Assembly: GCF_013283195.1 (NCBI RefSeq)
Contig: NZ_JABEKT010000003.1
Location: 124,001 to 188,000, forward strand
Reading direction: 5' to 3'
Length of the DNA: 64,000 nt
Source of the DNA: Ensifer adhaerens
Lineage (GTDB): Bacteria > Pseudomonadota > Alphaproteobacteria > Rhizobiales > Rhizobiaceae
Shown here: positions 11,244 to 19,917 of the stretch, one piece after another
Numbering within the stretch: the first letter of the stretch is position 1
How the letters are laid out: each line of letters begins with the position of its first letter
Translations under genes and position numbers: made by a program
Notes under the pieces: model-generated
The model's database searches: none
What the model saw: the letters and a program-made list of their open reading frames with translations, nothing else
What the model was told of the DNA's origin: nothing

Positions 11244-11599
11244 ACAACCGCTGCTTGTCGGGCCGAAGTTGGAGACCGAAGCAAAATTCATTGCGCACAC
11301 CGCGTTTCAGGACGCCCAGAGGAAGATTTGCGTCGCTTCTCCGGTAACTGGCGCGAGAAGAAATGAACTCGAACGCGGGATGTGGAGCTTTTCTCCTACC
11401 CACCCACGATACTGTGACTGCAAGCGGATGGCCGGCTGCACGGTTGGCTATGGAGATTGGCCGCCGCCATGCCCGAGAGGGTCATTGACGGCGTCGCCTT
11501 CGCACGATGCAGGCGTCTCCAGGCAGGCATTGGGTTGATTAACGAATTTGAACAGAGACTTAGGCGTTGCCAGTGAAGAAACAGAAAAACTGCCGGGTA
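11244..11599. other. Intergenic region between nosR and the RIC gene
   Basis: No convincing coding sequence on either strand. Short frames here lack ribosome sites and family resemblance. The region holds the upstream part of the nosR promoter, and its far end borders the stem-loop behind the RIC gene. Confidence 0.5.
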
Positions 11600-11629
11600 G
11601 TTCGGTTGGGAAGACCCTCCCAACCGAAC
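11600..11629 (-). terminator. Stem-loop behind the RIC (ytfE-like) gene
   Basis: Perfect 12-base arms (GTTCGGTTGGGA and its complement) around a 6-base loop, 19 bases past the stop codon of the Fe-S repair gene. On the minus strand a run of five Ts follows about ten bases after the stem, so it is a plausible but imperfect intrinsic terminator. Confidence 0.65.
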
Positions 11630-11647
11630 TGCCGTCGGTGAACCGGG

Positions 11648-12319
11648 CTACTGGGCCGCTTCGACGCCTGGAAAACGAGGAAACAGAACCTCGTTTTCCA
11701 GATGCATATGCGTGACAAGATCGTCGCAGAACTTTTCAACGCCGATGTAGAGAGCTGTCCAGGACCGACATGCGTCGCCCGGAAGCGCAAAGCCATGCGT
11801 CAAATGCTCGATCACGGCGAGACTTCTACTTTCGATTGTATGCTCGTCCCGCATGCCTGCGATCAAATGCCCGATATCCGGATCCGGCTCATGCCGCATC
11901 ATGGGAAACAGAGCGAGCTCTTCTCGCGCCATGTGGGGAAGGAGGTGATCCTTCAGTTCGGCGAGCGCCTCTGCAAGGCCGAGCGGCGCCGAGCGATGCG
12001 AACCGTGAACGTGTTCTACCTTTTGGGCGAGCGGGATCAGCCATTCCAAGTCGTTGCGGTGTGTCTGATGATATCGCTCCAGGATATGAGCGATAAGCTC
12101 ACTGGTCTCACCCGGCGCTTCGCGCCTTGCCGCGAGCTCGAGCGCCTGGAGACGCGCGAGCAGGTGAACCGCATCGACGCCGGCATCTGCCGCCGCCTCG
12201 GCAAGCGACGCCTCGCCGCCGCAGCAAAAGTTGATACCGTGCTGCCTGAGCAGTTCGGCAGCCCCCGGAAGCTCGCATGCAAACGCTCCGACGGAAGTGT
12301 CCTGGTTATAGTCAGTCAA
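11648..12319 (-). CDS. ric: Iron-sulfur cluster repair di-iron protein (RIC/YtfE/ScdA/DnrN family)
   Basis: 223 residues. The N-terminal ScdA-type domain has the conserved HGINFCCGG (double cysteine, residues 24-32). The C-terminal part is a four-helix haemerythrin-like bundle with spaced histidines and glutamates (for example HPHMAREE-like LLPHMAREELALFP and HMHLENEVLFP) that bind the di-iron centre. Members repair Fe-S clusters damaged by nitric oxide and are often controlled by FNR/Dnr/NnrR or NsrR regulators; DnrN lies in denitrification clusters. The position next to nosRZDFYLX fits this. Full length. Confidence 0.93.
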   Translation of the reverse strand: MTDYNQDTSVGAFACELPGAAELLRQHGINFCCGGEASLAEAAADAGVDAVHLLARLQALELAARREAPGETSELIAHILERYHQTHRNDLEWLIPLAQKVEHVHGSHRSAPLGLAEALAELKDHLLPHMAREELALFPMMRHEPDPDIGHLIAGMRDEHTIESRSLAVIEHLTHGFALPGDACRSWTALYIGVEKFCDDLVTHMHLENEVLFPRFPGVEAAQ

Positions 12320-12431
12320 TGTGTTCTCCCTACTGCCTCAGGCGGTGATCAACCGCGGGCGAAGTTAAGACGGGACAAGATTATGACCCGCTGATCAGTT
12401 GGGAAACTGAGCCGTTTTGACTGATCGTTCT

Positions 12432-12445
12432 TTGTTGAAACGCAA
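12432..12445 (-). promoter_or_regulatory. Possible FNR/NnrR-type box upstream of the RIC gene
   Basis: Minus-strand TTGCGTTTCAACAA fits TTG-N8-CAA with one good half-site (TTGCG) and one poor one. It lies 112 bases before the RIC start, farther than the other boxes in this window, so it is a weak call. Confidence 0.3.
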
Positions 12446-12496
12446 CTTCTATCAGGAGAGATCGCAACCGCAGACGATCTGAATATCCGAAGGATC

Positions 12497-12817
12497 CTAG
12501 CCGGCGTTGCCGTGGCGGCGGCGCCAGTTGGCCAGGCGCTCTCGATCAAACGAGAAGACTTCGTCGATCACCGTACCGTCGGCAGACACCGTCGCCGTCC
12601 AGAGGCGACCGCCGCACCGCAGCGTCAGCCTGAATGTTCCCAGGTGCTCCCCCTGACCGATCTCAACCTGGCTCCTGACTTCGCCACGGTTGAGGCGGCT
12701 CCGCAGCTCCGTCGGCGGTAGGCGCAGCGCCGATGACATGGTTGCAGCCGGCACGGAAAAATCGCCACCGGCATCGCGTTCGACGCGCAGAATTCGCCGG
12801 CTTGTCAATGTCAGCAT
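12497..12817 (-). CDS. Small protein resembling DUF6522 family
   Basis: 106 residues, no signal peptide or membrane segment. The pattern of a short acidic motif (VERDAGGDFSVPA), a middle segment with LPPTELRSRLNRGEV and a beta-rich end (FRLTLRCGGRLWTATVSADGTVI) resembles DUF6522 proteins, which I recall from denitrification and NO-stress neighbourhoods of alphaproteobacteria. No catalytic motif is seen. It overlaps the upstream small gene by 7 bases, implying co-translation. Function unknown; the domain name is from memory of the pattern. Confidence 0.65.
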   Translation of the reverse strand: MLTLTSRRILRVERDAGGDFSVPAATMSSALRLPPTELRSRLNRGEVRSQVEIGQGEHLGTFRLTLRCGGRLWTATVSADGTVIDEVFSFDRERLANWRRRHGNAG

Positions 12818-13020
12818 TGGACAGCTCTTTCCGATAACGCATTTTCGTTCGCGAAGGGTCCGGTCCAGTGGAGGCGGTCACGTGATGTCTCGAGGCGGAC
12901 GGCAAGAAGATCGAACAAGGAACCGTCACCGACGCCGGCGGCTGGCATGCTCGCCAGCAGTTCGGCGACCTCGACCGTGCAATCGCACAATGTCGGATCT
13001 TTTACTTCCATATCGATCAT
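12811..13020 (-). CDS. Small conserved-looking hypothetical protein
   Basis: 69 residues, starting MIDMEVKDP at 13020. A GGAGG ribosome site about 9 bases before the ATG decided the start over the longer frame. It has CDCTVEVAELLASMP, two close cysteines in an otherwise polar soluble chain, and no recognisable domain. It overlaps the DUF6522-like gene downstream, so the two form a unit that reads away from the palindrome at 13116. The context (N2O/NO genes) suggests a role in nitrosative conditions, but this is only inference. Confidence 0.6.
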   Translation of the reverse strand: MIDMEVKDPTLCDCTVEVAELLASMPAAGVGDGSLFDLLAVRLETSRDRLHWTGPFANENALSERAVQC

Positions 13021-13115
13021 CACGCTGATCCTCCGCTGTGCTCGATCGTCCAACAGATGGACGTTCGTCGGGGTACCTGTCCGTTCCTTGTTAGGCTCGC
13101 AGCGACACGCCCTCG

Positions 13116-13129
13116 TTGCGCTGACGCAA
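13116..13129. promoter_or_regulatory. Perfect FNR/NnrR-type dyad between divergent genes
   Basis: TTGCGCTGACGCAA, arms TTGCG/CGCAA with a 4-base centre. It lies between the truncated haemoglobin gene (plus; 55 bases to the ATG at 13185) and the small unknown gene (minus; 95 bases to its start), so it could serve either or both. The spacing to 13185 matches that of the other boxes in the window. Confidence 0.7.
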
Positions 13130-13184
13130 GCTTTCGATGTTCACCACGTCTCACCTCGGTGTCGCCGCTACGACAGCATGCCGC

Positions 13185-13664
13185 ATGTCCGCCGATTTAC
13201 AGCGTCGTTCTCGAGGCCTATGGAATGCACCATCAGAAGACATTGATGGAAACATCATGGGTGCGACGCTGCTTCCAACCAGCATATCCGAAGACCTGAT
13301 CACGGCAATTGTTCACGACTTCTACGACCGTATCCGTCGCGACTCCGTGCTTGGACCTATCTTCAACGCGCGCATCGGCGAACACTGGGATTTGCATCTT
13401 TCAACGCTCGTCGACTTCTGGTCGTCCATCGCCCTGAAAACGGGCCGCTATGGCGGCAAGCCTCACGTCGTGCACCAAGGCCTCGACGTTACACCCGAAC
13501 ACTTCGAGCACTGGCTCAAAATGTTCGAGGCAACCGTTTCCCAACATTGCGCCGGTGAGGCGGCAGACTTCTTTCTCGACCGTGCAAGGCGGATCGCCGA
13601 GAGTCTGCAGATCGGTCTCAACATCGGACCGAACGCACTCAAGCTGCCCACGAGGCACCTGTAG
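13185..13664 (+). CDS. Group III truncated haemoglobin
   Basis: About 159 residues from the start chosen. The globin core begins near SEDLITAIVHDFYDRIRRDSVLGPIFNARI, followed by WDLHLSTLVDFWSSIALKTGRYGGKPHVVHQGL; the histidine in VVHQGL or nearby is a haem-ligand candidate. Group III truncated haemoglobins are small haem proteins linked to NO detoxification and microaerobic growth. The ATG at 13137 is too close to the FNR-type box to be the start. ATG 13185 gives a leader like those of nosR and the TonB-receptor gene; ATG 13257 (with GGAAA before it) is an alternative that removes about 24 residues. Confidence 0.85.
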   Translation: MSADLQRRSRGLWNAPSEDIDGNIMGATLLPTSISEDLITAIVHDFYDRIRRDSVLGPIFNARIGEHWDLHLSTLVDFWSSIALKTGRYGGKPHVVHQGLDVTPEHFEHWLKMFEATVSQHCAGEAADFFLDRARRIAESLQIGLNIGPNALKLPTRHL

Positions 13665-13695
13665 ATTGGACATTTTCAACGACGTTTCCGCCAGC

Positions 13696-14880
13696 TTACC
13701 GGCAGGCGCCGTCCGCCAGGCCCGGCCGAACCAGGAATGGAACAAAGCCCTGCAGCCATATGGCGAAGGCGGCCGACCACAGAATGGCGCTTGCCGCATG
13801 ATGGGCGCCGTAGAATTCCGGTACAAAGCCGAACTCCGGCAGAACCCTCAGGACGGCCGACGCGGCCACAAGCCCAATTGAGACATAGGCTTGCCACGGC
13901 AAGGCGACGAGATCCCGGCCAGTATGGCGCAGCCCTGCGACGATGAAGACTGCGATGACGGCAAGCCCGAGCGTGCCGACGCCGAGCAGGTGCAATCCCG
14001 CAAGTACGGGCACATCCGCACCAAGACGCGCAGCGCCGAGCGCCAGGAAACCCAAGCCCCCGAACATATTGGCCACTGCAAGCGTCAGCACCTCTGGCTT
14101 GAGCACGGCGCGACCGATGAACCACTCGGCCAGCCGATCGAAAAAGGCCGCTCCCGCTGCCAAGGCGATCCAGCCCGGCACGAGGGAGTGGGGAAGAAGC
14201 AATGACAAAACGATGTAGGCCGACACCATGGCGCTTGCCGCATGCCGGCGACCCGGATGCGGACGGTAGGGCGAGCTTGCCCCCGTCGGGTCCAGGGCGA
14301 GGTTGATGACGACGACGCTGATGCGCGCGGCCGAAAGGGAAAAGAACACCACGAAAATGGACAGCGCAGCATCGATAAACCGCGCAGAAAGCTCGTACTC
14401 ACCCAGAAACCACGCGATACGGATACCCGCCTCGGCAAACACGAATGCGCTGAGCCAGAACACGAACGACAGATGATTGGTGGTTCGGCGGGCGATCATC
14501 GGCCTGATGATCACGACCAGAAGCGCACAGTAGAACACCATGTCCGTCAATCCGGCAAACAGACTTAGAGCATCCCACCCGACAACACCGACGATACGTC
14601 CTGGCAGCCAGAGTAGCGCAAACATGACAAGGGCGCGGGACCTTGTCGGGTTCGTATCCGTCCATTCCGGCACCGCCGATGCGAGAAAGCCCGCCAAAGC
14701 CATGCCGTAAGTCCCAAAGAGCATCTCGTGCGCGTGCCATTGCGACGAAGGAATGCTGGTTGCAAGCGGCAGGTCGTAGGCGTCGACGATGACCCATAGC
14801 ACTGGCCATAACGCGCCGTGCGCGGCCGCAAGCGGGAAGAAAAGGCGCAATGCCTCTTTCAATACAGGCGCCGTCTTCAT
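13696..14880 (-). CDS. nnrS: NnrS family haem- and copper-containing membrane protein
   Basis: 394 residues from MKTAPVLKE, with about twelve hydrophobic segments and the NnrS pattern: FFPLAAAHGALWPVLW at the start, SSQWHAHEMLFGTYGMALAGF, and later GAHHAASAILWSAAFA near the end. These histidines are the candidate haem/Cu ligands. NnrS relieves nitrosative stress in denitrifiers and is usually under NnrR control. The start overlaps the ABC ATPase stop by 4 bases, so NnrS is the last gene of the TonB receptor-ABC operon. That makes a link between the importer and NO metabolism likely. Confidence 0.93.
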   Translation of the reverse strand: MKTAPVLKEALRLFFPLAAAHGALWPVLWVIVDAYDLPLATSIPSSQWHAHEMLFGTYGMALAGFLASAVPEWTDTNPTRSRALVMFALLWLPGRIVGVVGWDALSLFAGLTDMVFYCALLVVIIRPMIARRTTNHLSFVFWLSAFVFAEAGIRIAWFLGEYELSARFIDAALSIFVVFFSLSAARISVVVINLALDPTGASSPYRPHPGRRHAASAMVSAYIVLSLLLPHSLVPGWIALAAGAAFFDRLAEWFIGRAVLKPEVLTLAVANMFGGLGFLALGAARLGADVPVLAGLHLLGVGTLGLAVIAVFIVAGLRHTGRDLVALPWQAYVSIGLVAASAVLRVLPEFGFVPEFYGAHHAASAILWSAAFAIWLQGFVPFLVRPGLADGACR

Positions 14881-15617
14881 GTCGATCTTTCCTCGGCAGA
14901 AAAAAGCTCGGCGAAGTCCCGATCCTGTGTCCATTGGGTTAGGCGATGGAAGATTTCGAGATCGGAGCGCTCGCCCGGCCGGCCCTCGATGGTCTTGTGC
15001 GTGAGAACGGATCCATCCCTGGCCGACAACACGAGCAGGCGATCACAGATGCGCAATGCTTCTGCGAGGTCGTGGGTGACGAAAAGAGCGCCGAAACCCT
15101 GCTGGCGCGCAGCCGTCATGATCTGGTCCTGAAGAAGTCGCCTCAGCCCGACATCGACCGCGCTGAACGGCTCGTCGAGAAACATCATGTCGGGAGAGAC
15201 CGCGAGCGCCCGGGCAACACCCGCCCGCTGGCGCATGCCGCCAGAAAGCTCCGAGGGATACTTGCCGAAATCCGTCTCGCGAAGCCCAACACCGAGCGCA
15301 CATTCGCCTGCTCGTTTGCGTCGCTCGGACAAACGCACGCCATCAGCGGCCAGCCCGTAAGCGATGTTGTCGAGCAAGGTCAGCCAGGGCAGCAAGCGCG
15401 GTTCCTGGAACACGACCGCATGCCGCCGATAGGTCCGCACGACCCTTCCCTTCGCCGGCTCGACGATGCCGGCGGCAATCTGGAGAAGCGTGGTCTTGCC
15501 ACATCCCGAGGGGCCAAGCAGGCCTACGATCTCTCCGCCGTCGATCGACAGATCGAAATTCTCAAACACCGTGCGTCCGAGAAATGCATGTCCGACGCGG
15601 CTCATCGTCAGCTTCAT
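14877..15617 (-). CDS. ABC transporter ATP-binding protein (SsuB/TauB/NrtD type)
   Basis: 246 residues from MKLTMSRV. Walker A GPSGCGKTT, signature LSGGMRQRAGVARAL and Walker B MMFLDEPFSAVD are intact. The type is that of taurine/sulfonate/nitrate importers, a superfamily that also takes up thiamine precursors and some metals or metallophores. Start and stop overlap neighbours by 4 bases. It works with the permease and binding protein encoded directly upstream. Confidence 0.93.
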   Translation of the reverse strand: MKLTMSRVGHAFLGRTVFENFDLSIDGGEIVGLLGPSGCGKTTLLQIAAGIVEPAKGRVVRTYRRHAVVFQEPRLLPWLTLLDNIAYGLAADGVRLSERRKRAGECALGVGLRETDFGKYPSELSGGMRQRAGVARALAVSPDMMFLDEPFSAVDVGLRRLLQDQIMTAARQQGFGALFVTHDLAEALRICDRLLVLSARDGSVLTHKTIEGRPGERSDLEIFHRLTQWTQDRDFAELFSAEERST

Positions 15618-16432
15618 CGCTTCACCCCCCAGGGCAAACCGGCGGCGCGCCACCGCTCCAGTGCTTCGCGCAGCAGATGCAGGAAGCCATAGTCCGTCAG
15701 AAGTGCGAGCACCACGGTGATCGCCAGCCAGGCCGTGACCTGTGGAATGTCGAAGAGCGCGCGAGCCTCCGCCAGCGCGCCTCCAATCCCGCCGGAGTTC
15801 GACAACAGCTCGGCCATGACAGTCACCTTCCAGGCACTGCCGGCGGTCGTTGTCCAGGCGGGAAACAGATAGGAAAGGACATGCGGCCCCGTGACCGTGC
15901 GCAGCTGGTAGAAGCGAGACGCACCGAACGCCTTAGCCATGACCTCCAGCTGGCGGTCACGCTTGGCCACGCCCTCAAGCGCGCCGGCAAAGGAGACCGG
16001 CAGCGAGGCGATGACCACGGTCATGACGGCGGTGCCACCGGATGAGCCGAACCAGATCAGCGCCAGCACGATCCACCCGATCGGCGGAACCCCGAGCATG
16101 ACGGTGACCACTGGCTTCAGCAGCCGCATCGCCGCGAAGGAATAGCCTGCGGCAAGACCGAGAGCGGTTCCGAAAACCGCCGCCAGTGCGAAGCCTGTCA
16201 GCGCGCGCCCGGCACTTTGCGCGATAATGGATCGAGACAGCGGATCCTCTGCAATCCGCATGATCGCCGAAACCGTTTCCAATGGAGACGGGAGGATGAA
16301 AGAGCCATAGATCTCGTGACCGGCCTGCCACGCGGCGAGAAAACAGCAGATCCCGGCAGCGCCGGCCCAGGCGGACCAAAGGTACCGTCCAAGCCAGCTC
16401 CCGGCCGCAAGGCAGTTTGTGCGCAGGGTCAC
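15614..16432 (-). CDS. ABC transporter permease (SsuC/TauC type)
   Basis: 272 residues with five to six membrane helices and the EAA-type loop (EVMAKAFGASRFYQLRTVTGP) that contacts the ATPase. The segment SAWKVTVMAELLSNSGGIGGALAEAR is typical of nitrate/taurine-type permeases. Overlaps the ATPase gene by 4 bases and the binding-protein gene by 4 bases. Confidence 0.93.
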   Translation of the reverse strand: MTLRTNCLAAGSWLGRYLWSAWAGAAGICCFLAAWQAGHEIYGSFILPSPLETVSAIMRIAEDPLSRSIIAQSAGRALTGFALAAVFGTALGLAAGYSFAAMRLLKPVVTVMLGVPPIGWIVLALIWFGSSGGTAVMTVVIASLPVSFAGALEGVAKRDRQLEVMAKAFGASRFYQLRTVTGPHVLSYLFPAWTTTAGSAWKVTVMAELLSNSGGIGGALAEARALFDIPQVTAWLAITVVLALLTDYGFLHLLREALERWRAAGLPWGVKR

Positions 16433-17412
16433 AGCAGATAAAAACCGTCGTCTGGCAGCCTTCCGCCGATGATCGCGGGGTTGGTCTGCGCAAGAATTTC
16501 GTAGAAATGCTCCAGATCCGGTCGCGCCGCGCGTGCGCGGGAAGCAACCAGATGGCTTGTGGGAAAGGACGCAGCGATGATCTCGGGCGGGAAGCCCAGG
16601 GCTTCCGAAGCGCTGGCGGTGGCCGTCAGCGGATCGGCAAGCACTTGCTCAAGTGCCTTTTCCAGGGCCAATTGAAGCCCTTCCACCCCTGACGAACCGA
16701 TCCGGTCGCACATCTCACGTGTCAATGCCAGGCCTGCCTGAGGAATGGCTGGCTTTCCCGAAAACTTCGCCCATTCCTGTTGGACGTCGATCACCCGGTG
16801 CACATCCATGAACAGGGATTTGGCCTTCAGGATCACCCCGGTCGCCGCCGGTTCGCTGAGCAGCGCTGCATCCACCCGGCCAGTCAGGAGCAGTTGAACG
16901 GCCTCGGGCGGTGTCGCCGCATATTCCAGACGGATCGCCGATGGCTCCATCCCCGCCTCCTGAACGAGCCGGCCGATGACGAGATCTGGCATGTCGTTTC
17001 GAAGCGGAAGCGCGAGAGACTTGCCTCTCAAGCTTTCAAGCGTCGTCAGCGTCTCGTCCTTGGAGACGATATAGAGCAGGCCATTGCTGAGAATGTTGAG
17101 CAGGCCTATGTCCAGGCCGCGGTTGCGCAGGTTTGCGGCACCGTAGCTCGGCATCACCACGGCACCCATGTTCCCCGACGCCACTGCGGCACGCATTTCA
17201 TCAGGCGATTTCCACGCTTTAAAGACGGCACCCGGCATGACATCGGCAAGCAGGCCTGATTTGATCGCATGCGCCAGCACCGCACTTGGCGCAGCCGGTG
17301 GGCCGTAAATCGTCGGCACCTCGCGGGCACGCACTATCGGCGGCGCACCGAGGCCCGAAAGCGCCATGACGGACAGGCCGGCCAATGCCTTGCGGCGGGT
17401 AAGAACAACCAT
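16429..17412 (-). CDS. ABC transporter substrate-binding protein (SsuA/NMT1-like)
   Basis: About 327 residues from MVVLTRRKALAGL, with a twin-arginine-like TRRKAL signal and cleavage region near VRA. The fold pattern is that of NMT1/SsuA proteins (GKSLALPLRNDMPDLVIGRL, then GRVDAALLSEPAATGVI). Such proteins deliver small anions, cofactor precursors or metal chelates to the permease in the periplasm. The ligand is unknown. It follows the TonB receptor gene by 16 bases, so receptor and periplasmic transporter are one unit. Confidence 0.9.
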   Translation of the reverse strand: MVVLTRRKALAGLSVMALSGLGAPPIVRAREVPTIYGPPAAPSAVLAHAIKSGLLADVMPGAVFKAWKSPDEMRAAVASGNMGAVVMPSYGAANLRNRGLDIGLLNILSNGLLYIVSKDETLTTLESLRGKSLALPLRNDMPDLVIGRLVQEAGMEPSAIRLEYAATPPEAVQLLLTGRVDAALLSEPAATGVILKAKSLFMDVHRVIDVQQEWAKFSGKPAIPQAGLALTREMCDRIGSSGVEGLQLALEKALEQVLADPLTATASASEALGFPPEIIAASFPTSHLVASRARAARPDLEHFYEILAQTNPAIIGGRLPDDGFYLL

Positions 17413-17428
17413 CGGTGTTTTCCTTGTG

Positions 17429-19582
17429 CTAGAAGCGCGCCTTGAGACCGGCGTAAAAGCCGCGACCATCGCCTGGCAGGTAAACCGCCTGGTTGGCGCT
17501 CGCCTGATCGACGATCAGTGTCGATGACGCGTAGGTCTTGTCGAAGAGGTTGGTGATTTCGCCGTAGAACGAGAAGACGTCATTGACGCGGTACTCAGTC
17601 CTAAGGTCGACGACCGCATAGGGATCGGCATAGACGGTGTTCATGTTGTCGACGGGCGTTTTCGACGGGACCCATTGCAGTGCTGCGATCAGATCCCAGT
17701 CTTCGTTCGCCGCGTATTGAAGGCTTGCATGCACGACCTGGCGAGGTGCGCCCGCAAGCCTGTTGTCACCCCGCAGCGGATCATCATCAAAGCGGAAGTC
17801 CTGGTAGGTATAGGCAAGACGCGCGCTCCATTTGTCGGTGATCGGCCGGGAAAGCCCGAATTCCACACCGAAATGGGTGGTCCTATCAGCGTTGAACGCC
17901 GCGAGCAGCGAGCCGCTTTCATCGCGCAGGCTCAGCAATTCATCATGCACCCAGGAGTAATAGGTCACAGCGTCGAAGGACCATGCCCCCTGCTGGCCGC
18001 GCCACCCGGCCTCCAGGGTGGTGGCCGTCTGAGCATCCAGGTCAGGCGTCGAGAAACCGCTGGGCGACGCGTTGGGCGTGCCGCCGGTCGTGCCCAGAAG
18101 ATCGTCATGCGTCGGCGGCTCGAAGCTGCGGCTGAGTGCCGCGAACAACATCTGATCTTCGTTCGGCCGCCAGCTTACCGCCAGCGCCGGGCTCCAGCCG
18201 CCATAATCCCGCCCGTAGCTCGTGTCCGCCGCCGGAACGGTGGAATTCACCGCTCCACCGGGACCGAACGCGAGCCTTGGACGCGACGCCGCGGACCATT
18301 GATCGTCATTGTCCCTCGTAGCGTAGGTGTAGGACAGCGACGGAGAAAGCGTTACCGCGTCTGAAAGCGGTATGTTGAAGCCGCCGGTCAGCGATAGCGT
18401 CGAGGCATCCAGGTCGTTCGTACCAAAGAGCGCGCCCGCCGTGCCGTTGCGGTTGATCGCATAGGTCCGATCGGATGATCCAACCACATATTGCGCGGTG
18501 GCCTCGAACAGAGGCAGCGCTGCAATCTCGTCCGGCTGATAGGCATAACGGAGCTGCGCCGTCAGATCGCCACCATCCGTTCTGCGCACACCGCTCGAGA
18601 TCGGAAAGCGAAACATATCCCTGGTGTAGGTATATCCGAGCCCGATATCGAACAGGTGTTCTTCGAGCACGATCGAGGTGCGCGAACCGATGAGAAACTG
18701 GCTGGCTTCGCGTCGCGGCCGGTCGCGCAAGACATTCGGCCCTATGCTTGACGGCGGGCCGGAAGAAACCTGCCGCGGATCCGCATTGAGCGCCTCGCGG
18801 TTCAGTGGCCCCGCGACGTCGAAGGATAGGTCGGTGTAGCCAGCGAAGAGCCGCGTCGAAACGGTATCGGAAAGCTCCAGCTCAACCGCGCCGCCTAAGG
18901 AGACACGCTGCGAGCCGTTATAAACGCGGAACCCGTCACGGCGGCTGATATCGGCATAAATACCTGCGGCGAAGCGCTCGCCATCGAACCCTGTTCGCGC
19001 CGATGCGTCCGCATGCCCGAAACTTCCACCACCGGTGGCAAGCACGGTTTCGTCATCGATGGGCGAAACAAAATTCATCGCGCCGCCGAGCACGCTCGCG
19101 CCGAGGCGATTGGCAAGGTAGCCGCGATAGACCTCGATCAGGCTGGCTTCGCCAGGATTTGCAAGACCAACGATGTAAGATCCGTCGGCGCGATTGATCG
19201 CAAGTCCGTCCTTGAGCACGAGAATGCCGCGTTCGACCGGGTTCTGCTGAAGCCCCGAACCCCGGATCTGGATGCGCGGCTGATCATTGCCGCCAAAAAA
19301 CCGCTGGACCACCACGCCGGGCACGGCCTCCAGCGCCTGGGCAACGGTCGGTATTGCAGGCGCGGGCGTCGCGTCAACGTCGACTGACGCCACGCCCCCA
19401 GGCAGAGCCTGCAGTCGACGCGCCGCTTCATCGGCCGTATCCGCCCACCTGCTGCCAGTCACGGTTATGGTTTGCAACGTCGTTGTGGCGCCTGGCGTCG
19501 CCGATTGCGCTAACGCGAGGTTTGACACACCCGTCGCCAACGCACCGCCCATCACTAAAGCTTGCCAGCCCACCCTTTGCAT
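17429..19582 (-). CDS. TonB-dependent outer membrane receptor of the NnrS operon
   Basis: 717 residues. Signal peptide ends near LALAQ; TonB box region is TITVTGSR (about residues 38-45). The plug domain has VPGVVVQRFFGG and IQIRGSG, and the chain ends in an aromatic barrel terminus (FYAGLKARF). No STN domain, so it is a plain transporter, not a transducer. The ligand is not readable; NosA/OprC-type copper receptors are of similar size and are known from N2O-reducing pseudomonads, but I cannot show kinship by eye. It heads the operon receptor, binding protein, permease, ATPase, nnrS, and has an FNR-type box 61 bases upstream. Confidence 0.92.
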   Translation of the reverse strand: MQRVGWQALVMGGALATGVSNLALAQSATPGATTTLQTITVTGSRWADTADEAARRLQALPGGVASVDVDATPAPAIPTVAQALEAVPGVVVQRFFGGNDQPRIQIRGSGLQQNPVERGILVLKDGLAINRADGSYIVGLANPGEASLIEVYRGYLANRLGASVLGGAMNFVSPIDDETVLATGGGSFGHADASARTGFDGERFAAGIYADISRRDGFRVYNGSQRVSLGGAVELELSDTVSTRLFAGYTDLSFDVAGPLNREALNADPRQVSSGPPSSIGPNVLRDRPRREASQFLIGSRTSIVLEEHLFDIGLGYTYTRDMFRFPISSGVRRTDGGDLTAQLRYAYQPDEIAALPLFEATAQYVVGSSDRTYAINRNGTAGALFGTNDLDASTLSLTGGFNIPLSDAVTLSPSLSYTYATRDNDDQWSAASRPRLAFGPGGAVNSTVPAADTSYGRDYGGWSPALAVSWRPNEDQMLFAALSRSFEPPTHDDLLGTTGGTPNASPSGFSTPDLDAQTATTLEAGWRGQQGAWSFDAVTYYSWVHDELLSLRDESGSLLAAFNADRTTHFGVEFGLSRPITDKWSARLAYTYQDFRFDDDPLRGDNRLAGAPRQVVHASLQYAANEDWDLIAALQWVPSKTPVDNMNTVYADPYAVVDLRTEYRVNDVFSFYGEITNLFDKTYASSTLIVDQASANQAVYLPGDGRGFYAGLKARF

Positions 19583-19643
19583 GCCCCTGTCCTTTCAACC
19601 CCTGATGTTGAAAGGGATATCGGCGATCACCCGATGACCGACT

Positions 19644-19657
19644 TTGCGCCAGCGCAA
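19644..19657 (-). promoter_or_regulatory. FNR/NnrR-type box upstream of the TonB receptor operon
   Basis: Perfect dyad, TTGCGCTGGCGCAA on the minus strand, 61 bases before the receptor ATG, almost the same spacing as in nosR. It suggests that the receptor, the ABC transporter and nnrS are induced by anoxia and/or NO together with nosR. Confidence 0.7.
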
Positions 19658-19736
19658 ACAATGCCGATAAGATGACTAAAACTTGAAGGTTTTATCGGCG
19701 CCATCCGTGTTCGGTTCCAAAGTCTCCGATCCGTCC

Positions 19737-19814
19737 TCGATACGGCGATGGGACGCCGATGGAGTTGGCATGACCGTGGATTTCGCCGTGCATGCTGGCG
19801 CGGTTGCGGCACGG
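19737..19814 (+). pseudogene. Fragment of a siderophore-interacting protein gene
   Basis: About 26 residues (SIRRWDADGVGMTVDFAVHA and following) match the FAD-binding part of the intact siderophore-interacting protein at 26623-27378, which has TVRRWDADRARMTVDFVVHD. The match is clear at DNA level too. Flanking sequence lacks the rest of the gene, so this is a relic left between the two divergent transport operons. Confidence 0.65.
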
Positions 19815-19917
19815 CTTTGCGAAAGCCTGCCGGGACGATTCAAACGAGATCGCTCGCGTCTTCCGGGTCATGCCGGTCCGTCAACAGCTGGTTGGCAACG
19901 ATAATTTCCAACGAACT

